The notes under the pieces were generated by a model that was given only the letters and a program-made list of their open reading frames with translations, was not told the DNA's origin and did no database searches. This document shows, one piece after another, positions 42,709 to 51,508 of a stretch of 64,000 bases of DNA. Where the stretch lies: contig DATLSH010000057.1 of assembly GCA_035534235.1 (NCBI GenBank), positions 1 to 64,000 of the forward strand, read 5' to 3'. This DNA comes from Bog-473 sp035534235. Lineage in GTDB: Bacteria; Actinomycetota; Acidimicrobiia; Acidimicrobiales; RAAP-2. A program made the translations under genes and the position numbers. Every line of letters begins with the position of its first letter. Within the stretch, counting starts at the first letter, position 1.

Positions 42709-43260
42709 ATGGTCATACCGACGCTCACGACCGAACGCCTGATCCTGCGGCCGTTCGTGCAGGCTGACTTGAACGAGCTGGCCGTGATCCACCAGGAGGA
42801 GTCGTTCTGGTGGTATCCACTGCGCGCCGGGATGAGCGCCGAGCAGACCGCCGGCTTCCTTCAGCGGACCATGGCGCGCTACGGATCCGACGGATTCGGC
42901 GTTGAGGCCGTGATCGACCGCCGGAGCGGGGACATGATCGGCTGGGCTGGTCTCGCGGTGCCACACTTCCTTCCCGAGATCCTGCCCGCGGTGGAGGTCG
43001 GATGGCGCTTCTCCTCTGCCTTCCGGCGCCGAGGTCTGGCCACCGAGGCCGGCGCGGCTGCGGTCGACTGGGGATTCACCAACGGGGGACTAGGTCGAAT
43101 CGTGAGCATTTACGAGCCGGAGAACGTTGCTTCAGGGAAGGTCATGGAACGTTTGGGTTTCACGCCGTTCCTGACCACCACCGGGGCTCTACACGGCGAG
43201 GAGATCGTGGTGACCGAATTGAAGATCGAGAATTGGCGGGAACGCCGGGCCGATGGGTGA
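42709..43260 (+). CDS. GNAT family N-acetyltransferase (RimJ/RimL type)
   Basis: 183 residues. TLTTERLILRPFVQADLNEL is the standard start of RimJ/RimL-type acetyltransferases; VEVGWRFSSAFRRRGLATEA carries the acetyl-CoA pyrophosphate loop (R-R-x-G-L-A), and IVSIYEPENVASGKVMERLGF the C-terminal motif. Substrate unknown (protein N-terminus or small amine). A GGGGAAG site precedes ATG 42709. It overlaps the thioesterase gene by 8 bp. Confidence 0.9.
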   Translation: MVIPTLTTERLILRPFVQADLNELAVIHQEESFWWYPLRAGMSAEQTAGFLQRTMARYGSDGFGVEAVIDRRSGDMIGWAGLAVPHFLPEILPAVEVGWRFSSAFRRRGLATEAGAAAVDWGFTNGGLGRIVSIYEPENVASGKVMERLGFTPFLTTTGALHGEEIVVTELKIENWRERRADG

Positions 43261-44092
43261 CCTGGCCCAAGATACCGCGGTCTCTGCGGTAGCCGGACAA
43301 CCCGAAGGTGGTCGCCGGTTCACGGCGACGGTTCATGAAGATTGGGAGATCTGGGGCCCTGCAGGCGGGTATGTGGCCGCCATTGCCCTGCGGGCTGCCG
43401 GCGCGGTCAGTCCCTTCGAACGCCCGGCCAGCTTCTACTGCCACTACCTCTCGGTAGCGGCGTTCGAGCCGGTCGAACTGGTCGTCACGCCGCTCCGAGC
43501 GGGCCGCACCGTCCTGGCGCAACGGGTTGCAATGTCCCAGCACGGTCGTCCCGTCCTCGAAGCCATGGTGTGGTCGGTGGGAGAAGTTGCCGGGCTGGTG
43601 CACCGGGACCTGGAGCCTCCCGAAGTGCCCGATCCCTCCGATCTGAAATCACCCGAGGAGCTCTGGTCCGATCGGGAAGGACCCCGGTTCCGGTTCTGGA
43701 ACAACTTTGATCAAAGGCCGATTGACTATGAAGAGTCGTGGCCTCCGCCCGGCCCACTCCCCCCGACCTGGCGCACCTGGCTCCGTTGCCGGCCAACGCC
43801 TACCTTCGACGACCCGTGGGTCGATGCAGCACGGACCCTGGTCGTGCTGGACGTCTTGAGCTGGCCGGCCGGCTCGCGTCCCCATGCCTACCTGGAACCA
43901 CCCTTCACCGCACCCAGCCTCGATCTTTATGCCTCGTTCCAGAATCCGGGCTCGTCCACTGACTGGCTCCTGCTCCATGGCCACTCTCCCGTGGCCGGCG
44001 ACGGCCTGCTCTCGTGGACAGGGCGGGTGTGGACTCGCGATCGCCAATTGATTGCCAGCGGCGGAGGGCAAGCGGTCTTTCGCCACACCTGA
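43253..44092 (+). CDS. Acyl-CoA thioesterase (double hotdog, 4HBT_3)
   Basis: 279 residues with two hotdog-like halves. WEIWGPAGGYVAAIALRAAG and SFYCHYLSVAAFEPVELVV are typical of the first TesB-like half, and LLLHGHSPVAGDGLLSWTGR of the second with the terminal GGGQAVFR. It hydrolyses acyl-CoA to free acid and CoA. It is coupled to the GNAT gene and convergent with the acyl-CoA dehydrogenase (9 bp between stops), consistent with an acyl-CoA metabolic neighbourhood. Confidence 0.85.
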   Translation: MGDLAQDTAVSAVAGQPEGGRRFTATVHEDWEIWGPAGGYVAAIALRAAGAVSPFERPASFYCHYLSVAAFEPVELVVTPLRAGRTVLAQRVAMSQHGRPVLEAMVWSVGEVAGLVHRDLEPPEVPDPSDLKSPEELWSDREGPRFRFWNNFDQRPIDYEESWPPPGPLPPTWRTWLRCRPTPTFDDPWVDAARTLVVLDVLSWPAGSRPHAYLEPPFTAPSLDLYASFQNPGSSTDWLLLHGHSPVAGDGLLSWTGRVWTRDRQLIASGGGQAVFRHT

Positions 44093-44101
44093 CGAGTGGG
44101 G

Positions 44102-45250
44102 CTACTCGGTCGAATAGCCGTCCATGCGGGCCAGGATCCGCAGCATCACCTCGTCGGCACCGGCCCCGATGGAGTCGAGACGGGTGTCTCGGAAATAGCG
44201 CGATGTCCAGTGCTCGTCCATGTAGCCGATGCCACCGTGGAACTGCACCGCGGTGTCTGCCACCTCGCGCTGGAGCCTTGATCCCATCAGTTTCCCGATG
44301 GTGGCGTACCGGGTGGCGTCCTCCCCCCGAATGACGGCGTCCGCTGTGGTCCTCGCGTAATGCTTCAACATGTCATGCCGAGCACTCAGTTCGGCCAGGA
44401 CGAATTGGAGATGCTGGTTAGCCAGCAAAGGCTTCCCGAATGCGTGGCGTTCGGCCAGGTAGGACTTGGTGCGTCCCAGGGCCAGTTCGATGGACCCGAC
44501 CTGCTTGTAAAAGGTGATCAGGCGCTCCGCCTGGAACTGCACCATCTGCTGCTGGAAGCCGCGCCCGATATCGCCGATGGTGTTCGCCACGGGAACGCGC
44601 ACATCGGTGAAGGAGAGCTCCGCGGTGTCGCTCGACCACATGCCCAGCTTCTCGAGCTTGCGCGAGACGACGACGCCATCGGAGGCCGTCGGCACCACTA
44701 TCAGCGACATGCCCTGGTAGCCGGGCTCGTCCGAAGTGCGGGCCAGGAGGCAGAGCCAATCGGCTTGAGTGCCGTTGGTGATGTACAGCTTCGATCCATT
44801 GATGATCCACTCATCGCCGTCCCGGACCCCCCGGGTCCTGATGCCGGCCACATCACTCCCGGCGTCGGGCTCGGTCACTGCGATTGAAGCCACGGTCTCA
44901 CCTCTGATGGCCGGTGCCAGGTAGGCCTCCTTCAGCTCGGCCGATCCGTACCGGGCCAGGGCCGGCGTGGCCATGGACATCTGCACCGCCATGGCCATCG
45001 GTACCCCGCCGCAGCTGATGCGACCCATCTCCTCGCCGGCGATCAGAGTGAAGGAATGGTCGGCCCCCATGCCTCCGTATGCCTCGTCGTACTCCAGACC
45101 GAACAGGCCCACCGGGGCGAGCTTGGCGAAGAGCTCATGGGCGGGGAAGGTACGAGCGGTTTCCCACAGATCCACGTGGGGCTCAATTTCCCGCTCGAAG
45201 AGGCTCCGCAACGAATCGCGGAACATCCGGTGTTCATCCGTCTCGATCAC
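44102..45250 (-). CDS. Acyl-CoA dehydrogenase (AtuD/isovaleryl-type)
   Basis: 382 residues. HRMFRDSLRSLFEREIEPHV, ASIAVTEPDAGSDVAGIRT (FAD/acyl-CoA signature), FQQQMVQFQAERLITFYKQVG and VQFHGGIGYMDEHWTSRYFRD are present. The usual Y-E-G-T catalytic Glu region reads IGAGADEVML, as in isovaleryl- and citronellyl-CoA dehydrogenases where the base comes from the QAER helix instead. GTG 45250 is chosen because TATTGT lies 6 nt before it. Divergent from the hydratase-carboxylase-AtuA genes, which suggests branched acyl-CoA oxidation. Confidence 0.92.
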   Translation of the reverse strand: MIETDEHRMFRDSLRSLFEREIEPHVDLWETARTFPAHELFAKLAPVGLFGLEYDEAYGGMGADHSFTLIAGEEMGRISCGGVPMAMAVQMSMATPALARYGSAELKEAYLAPAIRGETVASIAVTEPDAGSDVAGIRTRGVRDGDEWIINGSKLYITNGTQADWLCLLARTSDEPGYQGMSLIVVPTASDGVVVSRKLEKLGMWSSDTAELSFTDVRVPVANTIGDIGRGFQQQMVQFQAERLITFYKQVGSIELALGRTKSYLAERHAFGKPLLANQHLQFVLAELSARHDMLKHYARTTADAVIRGEDATRYATIGKLMGSRLQREVADTAVQFHGGIGYMDEHWTSRYFRDTRLDSIGAGADEVMLRILARMDGYSTE

Positions 45251-45262
45251 CGGCGAACAATA
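45251..45262 (-). promoter_or_regulatory. -10 box (TATTGT) of leaderless acyl-CoA dehydrogenase gene
   Basis: On the minus strand TATTGT (45262-45257), 6 nt, then GTG 45250. It lies 40 bp from the divergent -10 at 45302, so the two promoters form one regulatory region. Confidence 0.5.
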
Positions 45263-45301
45263 CCACCGAGGCAATTCAAGGCTCACTGTGCGCAGGCCCC
45301 C

Positions 45302-45315
45302 TACACTGCGCATTC
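45302..45315 (+). promoter_or_regulatory. -10 box (TACACT) of leaderless hydratase/carboxylase operon
   Basis: TACACTGCG core at 45302, 8 nt from the end of the box to GTG 45316. It drives the hydratase-carboxylase-AtuA genes. Confidence 0.55.
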
Positions 45316-46080
45316 GTGACGGTCGAGCTGGTCAAGGTGGAGGACAACGGAGCGATCCGCACGCTGACCCTCAACTCGCCCGCCAACCGCAACGCGCTTT
45401 CAATGCTGCTGCTCCAAGAGCTGGCCCGGGGACTTGAGGATGCATCGGCGGACACCGGTGTGCGTGCCATCGTGCTCACGGGAAGCGGTACCGTCTTCTG
45501 CTCCGGTGCCGATCTGTCCGAGCGCGATGCGAGCGCTCCGAACTTGCTTCCGGAGATCCTCACCTCCATTGCCCGATCCCGGGCGCCCGTCATCGCTCGC
45601 GTCAACGGGCACGCCAGAGGCGGGGGCCTCGGCCTCATCGCAATAGCCGACATGGCGGTCGCTCCGGCGTCCAGTACCTTCGCCTTCAGTGAGGTCCGAG
45701 TGGGTGTGGCGCCGGCCATGATCCTGGTTCCGGCGCTTCGCGTCACGGCGAGGCGGTTTCTCGCCCGTATGACGTTGACTGGTGAGCAGTTCAGCGCCGA
45801 CGATGCGGTCCATGGCGGACTGCTGACCGCCGTGGTGGCCGATGAGCGCGAGCTCGACGACTGGGTGGATCGTGAAACGGCGTCCCTCCTGAAGTCGGCG
45901 CCAGGGGCAGTGGCGGCCACCAAGGCGCTGCTGGCCTCCCTTCCCGATGCCGACTGGGCGCCTGGGCTCTCAATGGCCAAGGAGCGGTCCGCCGAGCTTT
46001 TCGCCGGACCGGAGGCCACCGAGGGGATGGACGCATTCCGCACCAAGCGCCGGCCGGCCTGGGACGCGACGACCAGATGA
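45316..46080 (+). CDS. Enoyl-CoA hydratase/isomerase (AtuE/LiuC position)
   Basis: 254 residues, crotonase fold: LNSPANRNALSMLLLQEL, VLTGSGTVFCSGADLSERD (oxyanion hole), VNGHARGGGLGLIAIADM (second oxyanion loop) and AFRTKRRPAW at the tail. Next to acyl-CoA carboxylase it probably hydrates the carboxylated enoyl-CoA (isohexenylglutaconyl- or methylglutaconyl-CoA type reaction). GTG 45316 is leaderless; the stop overlaps the carboxylase ATG (ATGA). Confidence 0.85.
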   Translation: MTVELVKVEDNGAIRTLTLNSPANRNALSMLLLQELARGLEDASADTGVRAIVLTGSGTVFCSGADLSERDASAPNLLPEILTSIARSRAPVIARVNGHARGGGLGLIAIADMAVAPASSTFAFSEVRVGVAPAMILVPALRVTARRFLARMTLTGEQFSADDAVHGGLLTAVVADERELDDWVDRETASLLKSAPGAVAATKALLASLPDADWAPGLSMAKERSAELFAGPEATEGMDAFRTKRRPAWDATTR

Positions 46081-47675
46081 GCACACGCATCACCACGCAC
46101 CTGGTCGTCGACGGTGAGGAATTCACGGAGAACGCCCGTGCCATGGGTGCACTCGTGGCGGACGTCCGTGCCCTGCACGACCAGGTCGTGGCCGGAGGCG
46201 GGGCGCTCTACGTCGAGCGCCACCGCTCCCGCGGCAAGATGATGGTCCGCGAGCGGGTCGAGGCGCTGGTGGATCCCGGCACGCCGGTCCTCGAGCTGTG
46301 CCCTCTCGCCGGTCTCGAGACCGGCGACCCTCTGGGAGGGGGGGTGGTGGTGGCGTTGGTGGAGATCGCCCACACCCAGTGCGTGGTCATCGCCAACGAT
46401 CCCACCGTGCGGGGCGGGACCACCAGCCCCACGACCATTAAGAAGTTGCTGCGCGCCATGGATGTGGTTGAGATCAACCGACTCCCATTGGTGATCCTGG
46501 TCGAATCGGGCGGAGCCGATCTTCCCCGGCAGGCCGACGTGTTCGTCCCCGGCGGCGAGCAGTTTCGCCGGTTGACCCAATTGTCGGCGCAGGGCATACC
46601 CACGGTGTGTGTGGTCCTCGGGTCGTCGACGGCCGGCGGGGCGTACCTGCCCGGCATGAGCGACTACACCGTGATGGTCGAGGGTCGCGCCCGGGTCTTC
46701 CTCGGGGGGCCACCGCTGGTCAAGATGGCCATCGGCGAGGAGGCCGACGAGGAGGAACTCGGTGGCGCGCTGATGCACGCCCGCACGTCGGGATTGTGCG
46801 ACTACCTGGCCTGGGATGAGCACGAGGCGCTGCGAATCGCCCGTGGCATTGTGGCCCACTTGCGATGGCAACGACTGGGTCCCGGCCCGGCCTACCCCGT
46901 TGAGGAACCCCAGTTCCCGGCGGAAGAACTGCTCGGGATCGCTCCGGTGGACGTACGAGTGCCCTTCGACGTGCGCGAGATCCTGGCCCGGGTGATGGAC
47001 GGGTCCCGATTTGAGGAGTTCAAGGCGTCCTATGGGTCTCAACTGGTCTGCGGGTGGGCATCTCTCGGCGGGTATCCGATCGGCGTGGTGGCCAACAACG
47101 GGATCCTCTTCTCACAAGAGGCGCAGAAGGGGGCCCAGTTCATTCAGCTCTGCAATCGGAGCCACACACCGATCCTCTTCGTCCAGAACATCACGGGCTT
47201 CATGGTCGGCACACGGTACGAGCAGGGTGGGATCATCAAAGATGGAGCAAAGCTGATCAACGCGGTGTCCAACTCGACCGTACCGCACCTCACCCTGATG
47301 GTGGGCGCCAGTTACGGTGCCGGCAACTACGCCATGGCGGGCCGGGCCTATGACCCCCGATTCGTGTTCACCTGGCCCAATCACCGCATTGCCGTCATGG
47401 GACCCAAGCAACTGGCCGGCGTGCTCTCCATCGTTCGTCGAAACGCGGCCGAGGCCGCGGGAAGACCCTTCGATGACGCGGAGGATGAACAACTTCGACT
47501 GGCGACAGAGGCCCAGATTGAAGACGAGTCGACCGCCCTTTACGCTACCGGCCGCCAGTGGGACGACGGGATCATCGATCCCCGTGACACCCGCACGGTG
47601 CTCGCCATCGCGCTGACCGCCGTCCACTCGGCGCCGGTGGAGGGCACAGCGACCTTCGGAGTGGTGCGGCACTGA
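46077..47675 (+). CDS. Acyl-CoA carboxylase carboxyltransferase (beta) subunit
   Basis: 532 residues with the two crotonase-like halves of the PccB/MccB/GCase family. The N-terminal half has RGKMMVRERVEALVDPGTP and SSTAGGAYLPGMSDYTVMV; the C-terminal half has NNGILFSQEAQKGAQFIQLC, ILFVQNITGFMVGTRYEQGG and MVGASYGAGNYAMAGRAYDP. It transfers carboxyl from biotin to an acyl-CoA, here probably a 3-methylcrotonyl- or geranyl-type branched enoyl-CoA, because the NITGFMVG and GAGNYAM stretches resemble MCC-beta/AtuC. Coupled to the hydratase and to the biotin carboxylase (TGATG). Confidence 0.9.
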   Translation: MSTRITTHLVVDGEEFTENARAMGALVADVRALHDQVVAGGGALYVERHRSRGKMMVRERVEALVDPGTPVLELCPLAGLETGDPLGGGVVVALVEIAHTQCVVIANDPTVRGGTTSPTTIKKLLRAMDVVEINRLPLVILVESGGADLPRQADVFVPGGEQFRRLTQLSAQGIPTVCVVLGSSTAGGAYLPGMSDYTVMVEGRARVFLGGPPLVKMAIGEEADEEELGGALMHARTSGLCDYLAWDEHEALRIARGIVAHLRWQRLGPGPAYPVEEPQFPAEELLGIAPVDVRVPFDVREILARVMDGSRFEEFKASYGSQLVCGWASLGGYPIGVVANNGILFSQEAQKGAQFIQLCNRSHTPILFVQNITGFMVGTRYEQGGIIKDGAKLINAVSNSTVPHLTLMVGASYGAGNYAMAGRAYDPRFVFTWPNHRIAVMGPKQLAGVLSIVRRNAAEAAGRPFDDAEDEQLRLATEAQIEDESTALYATGRQWDDGIIDPRDTRTVLAIALTAVHSAPVEGTATFGVVRH

Positions 47676-49645
47676 TGGCACCCGCACCGCCGCGTCTCCT
47701 CATCGCCAACCGCGGGGAGATCGCCCGACGGATCATCCGGGGTGCCCATGACGCCGGCTGGGCCACCGTCGCCGTCTATGCGCCCGACGATGCGTCCAGC
47801 CCCCATGTGGGCGAAGCGGACGTGGCGGTCCTCCTGAGCGGAGGGACCCTAGCTGAGACCTACCTCAATCCATCAGCCCTCATCGCAGCCGCGAAGGCGG
47901 CCGGTGCGGTCGCGCTCCACCCCGGTTACGGGTTCCTTTCGGAGAGCCCGTTCCTCGCCGAGGAGTGCGCAGGGGCAGGCTTGGTCTGGGTGGGTCCGAC
48001 GCCCGAAGCGATGCGGATCATGGGTCACAAGGCCAGGGCCAAGGAGACGGTTGCTGCGGCTGGCGTGCCGGTCCTCCCGAGCGTGGTGCTGACTGCCGAC
48101 ATCCCCGATGCCCACATGTTGCAAGAGGCAGACATATTGGGTTATCCGCTCCTCGTCAAGGCGTCGGCCGGTGGCGGCGGACGCGGCATGCGCCTGGTGG
48201 GCGGACCCGATCATCTCGGTGATGCCGTGGCGGCGGCCCGGCGAGAGGCCGGGGCGGCGTTCGGCTCCGACGAGGTGTTTCTTGAGCAGTACCTCCCGTC
48301 CCCCCGCCATGTCGAAGTCCAAGTGATAGGCGACGCTCAGGGAACGGTGCTCCACCTCTTCGATCGCGAGTGCTCGGTCCAGCGCCGCCACCAGAAGGTC
48401 ATTGAGGAGGCTCCGGCCGTCCTGGTCGACCCGGAGACCCGGTCACGCATGTGGACTGCAGCGGTTCTGGCCGCGCGGTCTGTCGGCTATCAGGGAGTCG
48501 GCACCGTGGAGTACCTGGTTGACGGGGACAGCTTCTACTTCTTGGAGATGAACACGCGCCTTCAGGTTGAGCATGGCGTCACCGAGTTGGTCACCGGCCT
48601 CGACCTGGTGGACTTGCAACTTTGGGTGGCTTCGGGCCGGCCGCTCGGGTTCACCCAGGACGAGATAGTGACCTCCGGCCATGCCGTTGAAGCTCGAATC
48701 TGCGCGGAGCGACCGCGGGACGACTTCCAGCCCACACCGGGGACGGCGGTCCACGTGCGATGGCCGGAGGGAACAGGGATACGAGTTGATCGCGCCATTG
48801 AGTCGGGTGGCACGGTCAGCCCGGCCTACGACTCGTTGGTGGCCAAGGCAATGGCCCACGGAGAATCTCGGCCAATGGCCATTGCCAAACTTGGCCGGGC
48901 CTTGCGGTCGCTGGAGCTGGACGGACTTGAGACCAACCGGGAGATGCTCGACGCCGTGCTCGCCGACGAGGACTTCCGACAAGGCGAGGTCGGTGTCAAC
49001 TACCTCGCCGAGCGTGCCGATCTTCGAAATTCGGTGCTCTCCGATGCGGTGCGCCACCGTCATGCCGCTGCTGTTGCCTTCTCCCTCCTTGAGGTCCGAG
49101 CAGCTCAGAGCTTGATCCCGGTGCCGGCCGCAGGATGGCGCAACGTCGGCACGGCGCTGCATCGCGACCATCTGATCGACCCGTCGGGCGTTCTGGAGGT
49201 GCAGGTCAGCCGAACCGATGTTCCGGCCAGCGTTGTGCAGGACGGCGAGTGGTATGAGGTGGGCACCGCGGTGACCGGCGGAGGCGTGGTGGATCTCACT
49301 GCCTCGGGCCTGCGGCGACGGTACAGGGTTCGGCTCTCCCCCCATTGGGCCTTCGTCAACGGACCGGAAGGGCAATCGACATTTGCCCTGCGAAGCGAAG
49401 ATGACCCTGACGAGGAGGACGGTGCGGGGGGCGAGTGCCGGGCACCCCTACCCGGGGCGGTCACCATGGTGCTCGTGGCCGTGGGGGACACCGTGACCGG
49501 CGGTGACGGCCTGGTTGTTCTTGAGGCGATGAAGATGGAGCACACCCTGCGCGCCGGTGGAACCGGAAAGGTCAGTCAGGTCCTCTGTGCACCCGGCCAG
49601 CAGGTCGACGTGGGCGACCTGCTGGTGTCGATTGAGCCGACATGA
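47675..49645 (+). CDS. Acyl-CoA carboxylase biotin carboxylase/BCCP (alpha) subunit
   Basis: 656 residues. The biotin carboxylase domain (residues 1-450) contains LLIANRGEIARRIIRGA, HPGYGFLSES, VKASAGGGGRGMRLV (ATP loop), DRECSVQRRHQKVIEEAP and MNTRLQVEHGVTELVTG. After a linker domain, the biotinyl domain ends the protein with VVLEAMKMEHTLRAGG, where the Lys of AMKM carries biotin. It is the partner of the beta subunit upstream (TGATG overlap) and is coupled to the AtuA-like gene downstream (ATGA). Confidence 0.95.
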   Translation: MAPAPPRLLIANRGEIARRIIRGAHDAGWATVAVYAPDDASSPHVGEADVAVLLSGGTLAETYLNPSALIAAAKAAGAVALHPGYGFLSESPFLAEECAGAGLVWVGPTPEAMRIMGHKARAKETVAAAGVPVLPSVVLTADIPDAHMLQEADILGYPLLVKASAGGGGRGMRLVGGPDHLGDAVAAARREAGAAFGSDEVFLEQYLPSPRHVEVQVIGDAQGTVLHLFDRECSVQRRHQKVIEEAPAVLVDPETRSRMWTAAVLAARSVGYQGVGTVEYLVDGDSFYFLEMNTRLQVEHGVTELVTGLDLVDLQLWVASGRPLGFTQDEIVTSGHAVEARICAERPRDDFQPTPGTAVHVRWPEGTGIRVDRAIESGGTVSPAYDSLVAKAMAHGESRPMAIAKLGRALRSLELDGLETNREMLDAVLADEDFRQGEVGVNYLAERADLRNSVLSDAVRHRHAAAVAFSLLEVRAAQSLIPVPAAGWRNVGTALHRDHLIDPSGVLEVQVSRTDVPASVVQDGEWYEVGTAVTGGGVVDLTASGLRRRYRVRLSPHWAFVNGPEGQSTFALRSEDDPDEEDGAGGECRAPLPGAVTMVLVAVGDTVTGGDGLVVLEAMKMEHTLRAGGTGKVSQVLCAPGQQVDVGDLLVSIEPT

Positions 49646-51465
49646 CGGGAGGGTCTCGGCCATCCGGAGTGCTCCGGGTGGCCAACTGCAGCGGCTTCTT
49701 CGGCGACCGGATGACCGCCGCGGTGGAGATGGTAGAGGGCGGACCGATCGACGTGCTCACAGGCGATTGGCTGGCTGAGCTCACGATGTACATACTCCAC
49801 AAGACCCGCGCCAGCGGAGGGGGATACGCCCGCACGTTCCTCCGTCAGCTTGAAGAGGTGCTCCCCATCTGTGTGGAGCGGGGCATCACCGTCGTCTCCA
49901 ATGCCGGGGGCCTCAACCCCGAAGGGCTGGCGGCCGCCGTCACCGAATTGGCCCGGCGCCAGGGCCTGTCGGTGAAGGTGGCATCGGTGTCGGGAGATGA
50001 CATCACCCAACGGGTGCCCGAGCTCAGGGCTTCGGGAGTTCCGTTTGTCAATCTCGACACCGGTGAGGCCTTGCCTCCCGACGCTCGGCTGGTGACGGCC
50101 AATGCGTATATGGGGGCACGCCCAATTGCCGATGCCCTGGCAGCCGGTGCGCAGGTAGTCGTGACGGGCCGGGTCACGGATGCGTCGGTCGTCGTCGGCC
50201 CGGCGCTCCATGCGTTCGGGTGGGGTGATGACGATTACGACGCCATTGCCGGGGCCGTAGTGGCGGGGCACGTCATTGAGTGCGGCGCACAGTGCTGTGG
50301 CGGCAACTATGCGTTCTTTGAGGAGATCCCCAATCCGAGCCGGATCGGCTTCCCCATTGCGGAGCTGCATCCGGACGGTTCGTCCATCATCACCAAACAT
50401 CCGGGGACCGGGGGCGCCGTCTCCGTGGGCACCGTCACGGCGCAGTTGCTCTACGAAATCGGGGGACCCCGCTACCTGAGCCCGGATGCCGTGGCCCGGT
50501 TCGATTCGATCGCACTGGACCAGGAAGGCCCCGACCGGGTGCGGATCGCGGTGGTCCGAGGTGAGTCTCCTCCGCCCACCTTGAAGGTCACAGCCAACCT
50601 CCATGCCGGCTGGCGCAATGCGATGACGTTGGCGCTCACCGGAGCCCAGGTAGCCGCCAAGGCCCGGCGAGCGTCCGCGGCCGTGTGGGCCGGCATTCCC
50701 GGCGGGCGTTCCTCATTCGAGGAGACGGCGGAGGAATTGACCGGTGACCTGAACGGTCACGGTGTGGCCTACTTGAGGTTGAGCGTGCGGGACGACGACG
50801 AGCAGGCGGTAGGTCGTGCCTTCTCGGGTGCCGTCGTCGAGACCAGCCTGGCCAGCTATCCGGGCACATTCTTCACGACGGCACCCTCGGCGGCGCAGGG
50901 AGTGGCCCGGTACTGGCCGACCAGCATTGCGGTCAAAGAGGTGACGCCGCGAATCGAATGTGATGGGATGGCGGTCCCGAACTCATTGCGGATGACCAAG
51001 AGCCGAACTCCGGAGGGCGAACCGGAGCAAGAGGTACCGGCTCCTCCACCACCGGGCGCGCCGGGGGAGACGGTGCGCGTGCCCCTGTGGGTGCTGGTGG
51101 GTGCCCGCTCCGGTGACAAGGGGGGCAATGCCAACATCGGGGTTTGGGCGGAGACCGAGGAGGTTGCCCGTTGGATGGCGGCCAACCTGGACACGGAGCT
51201 CCTGATTGAGCTCCTGCCTGAGGTCCAGCCCTTCACCGTCAGCCGCTACGCGCTCCCGAACCTGCGGGCCGTGAACTTCGTCGTGCACGGGATCCTCGGA
51301 TGGGGTGTGGCGTCGAATCTACGATTGGACGCGCAAGCCAAGGGATTGGCCGAGCTCCTGCGCTCACGGGAGGTCGATGTGCCGGTGACCTTGGTGTCAA
51401 GCGGAAGGCCATCCGAACGATGGGCCACCTTGAACGATGTCAGGCGCGATAGGTTCGTCGGCTGA
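49642..51465 (+). CDS. atuA: AtuA family protein (acyclic terpene utilization, DUF1446)
   Basis: 607 residues. The DUF1446 domain occupies residues about 10-450 (VANCSGFFGDRMTAAVEMV, VLTGDWLAELTMYIL, SNAGGLNPEGLAAAV, YMGARPIADALAAGAQVVVT, HVIECGAQCCGGNYAFFEEI), and the AtuA-like small domain (GARSGDKGGNANIGVWAE, residues about 485-590) ends it. AtuA is required for growth on citronellol/geraniol in Pseudomonas, though its chemistry is unresolved. Its position behind a carboxylase pair, hydratase and dehydrogenase reproduces the atu gene content. Confidence 0.9.
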   Translation: MTGGSRPSGVLRVANCSGFFGDRMTAAVEMVEGGPIDVLTGDWLAELTMYILHKTRASGGGYARTFLRQLEEVLPICVERGITVVSNAGGLNPEGLAAAVTELARRQGLSVKVASVSGDDITQRVPELRASGVPFVNLDTGEALPPDARLVTANAYMGARPIADALAAGAQVVVTGRVTDASVVVGPALHAFGWGDDDYDAIAGAVVAGHVIECGAQCCGGNYAFFEEIPNPSRIGFPIAELHPDGSSIITKHPGTGGAVSVGTVTAQLLYEIGGPRYLSPDAVARFDSIALDQEGPDRVRIAVVRGESPPPTLKVTANLHAGWRNAMTLALTGAQVAAKARRASAAVWAGIPGGRSSFEETAEELTGDLNGHGVAYLRLSVRDDDEQAVGRAFSGAVVETSLASYPGTFFTTAPSAAQGVARYWPTSIAVKEVTPRIECDGMAVPNSLRMTKSRTPEGEPEQEVPAPPPPGAPGETVRVPLWVLVGARSGDKGGNANIGVWAETEEVARWMAANLDTELLIELLPEVQPFTVSRYALPNLRAVNFVVHGILGWGVASNLRLDAQAKGLAELLRSREVDVPVTLVSSGRPSERWATLNDVRRDRFVG

Positions 51466-51508
51466 GTGGAGTACTCGACCACCAAGAGACGACCATCGGA
51501 GGTTTGAC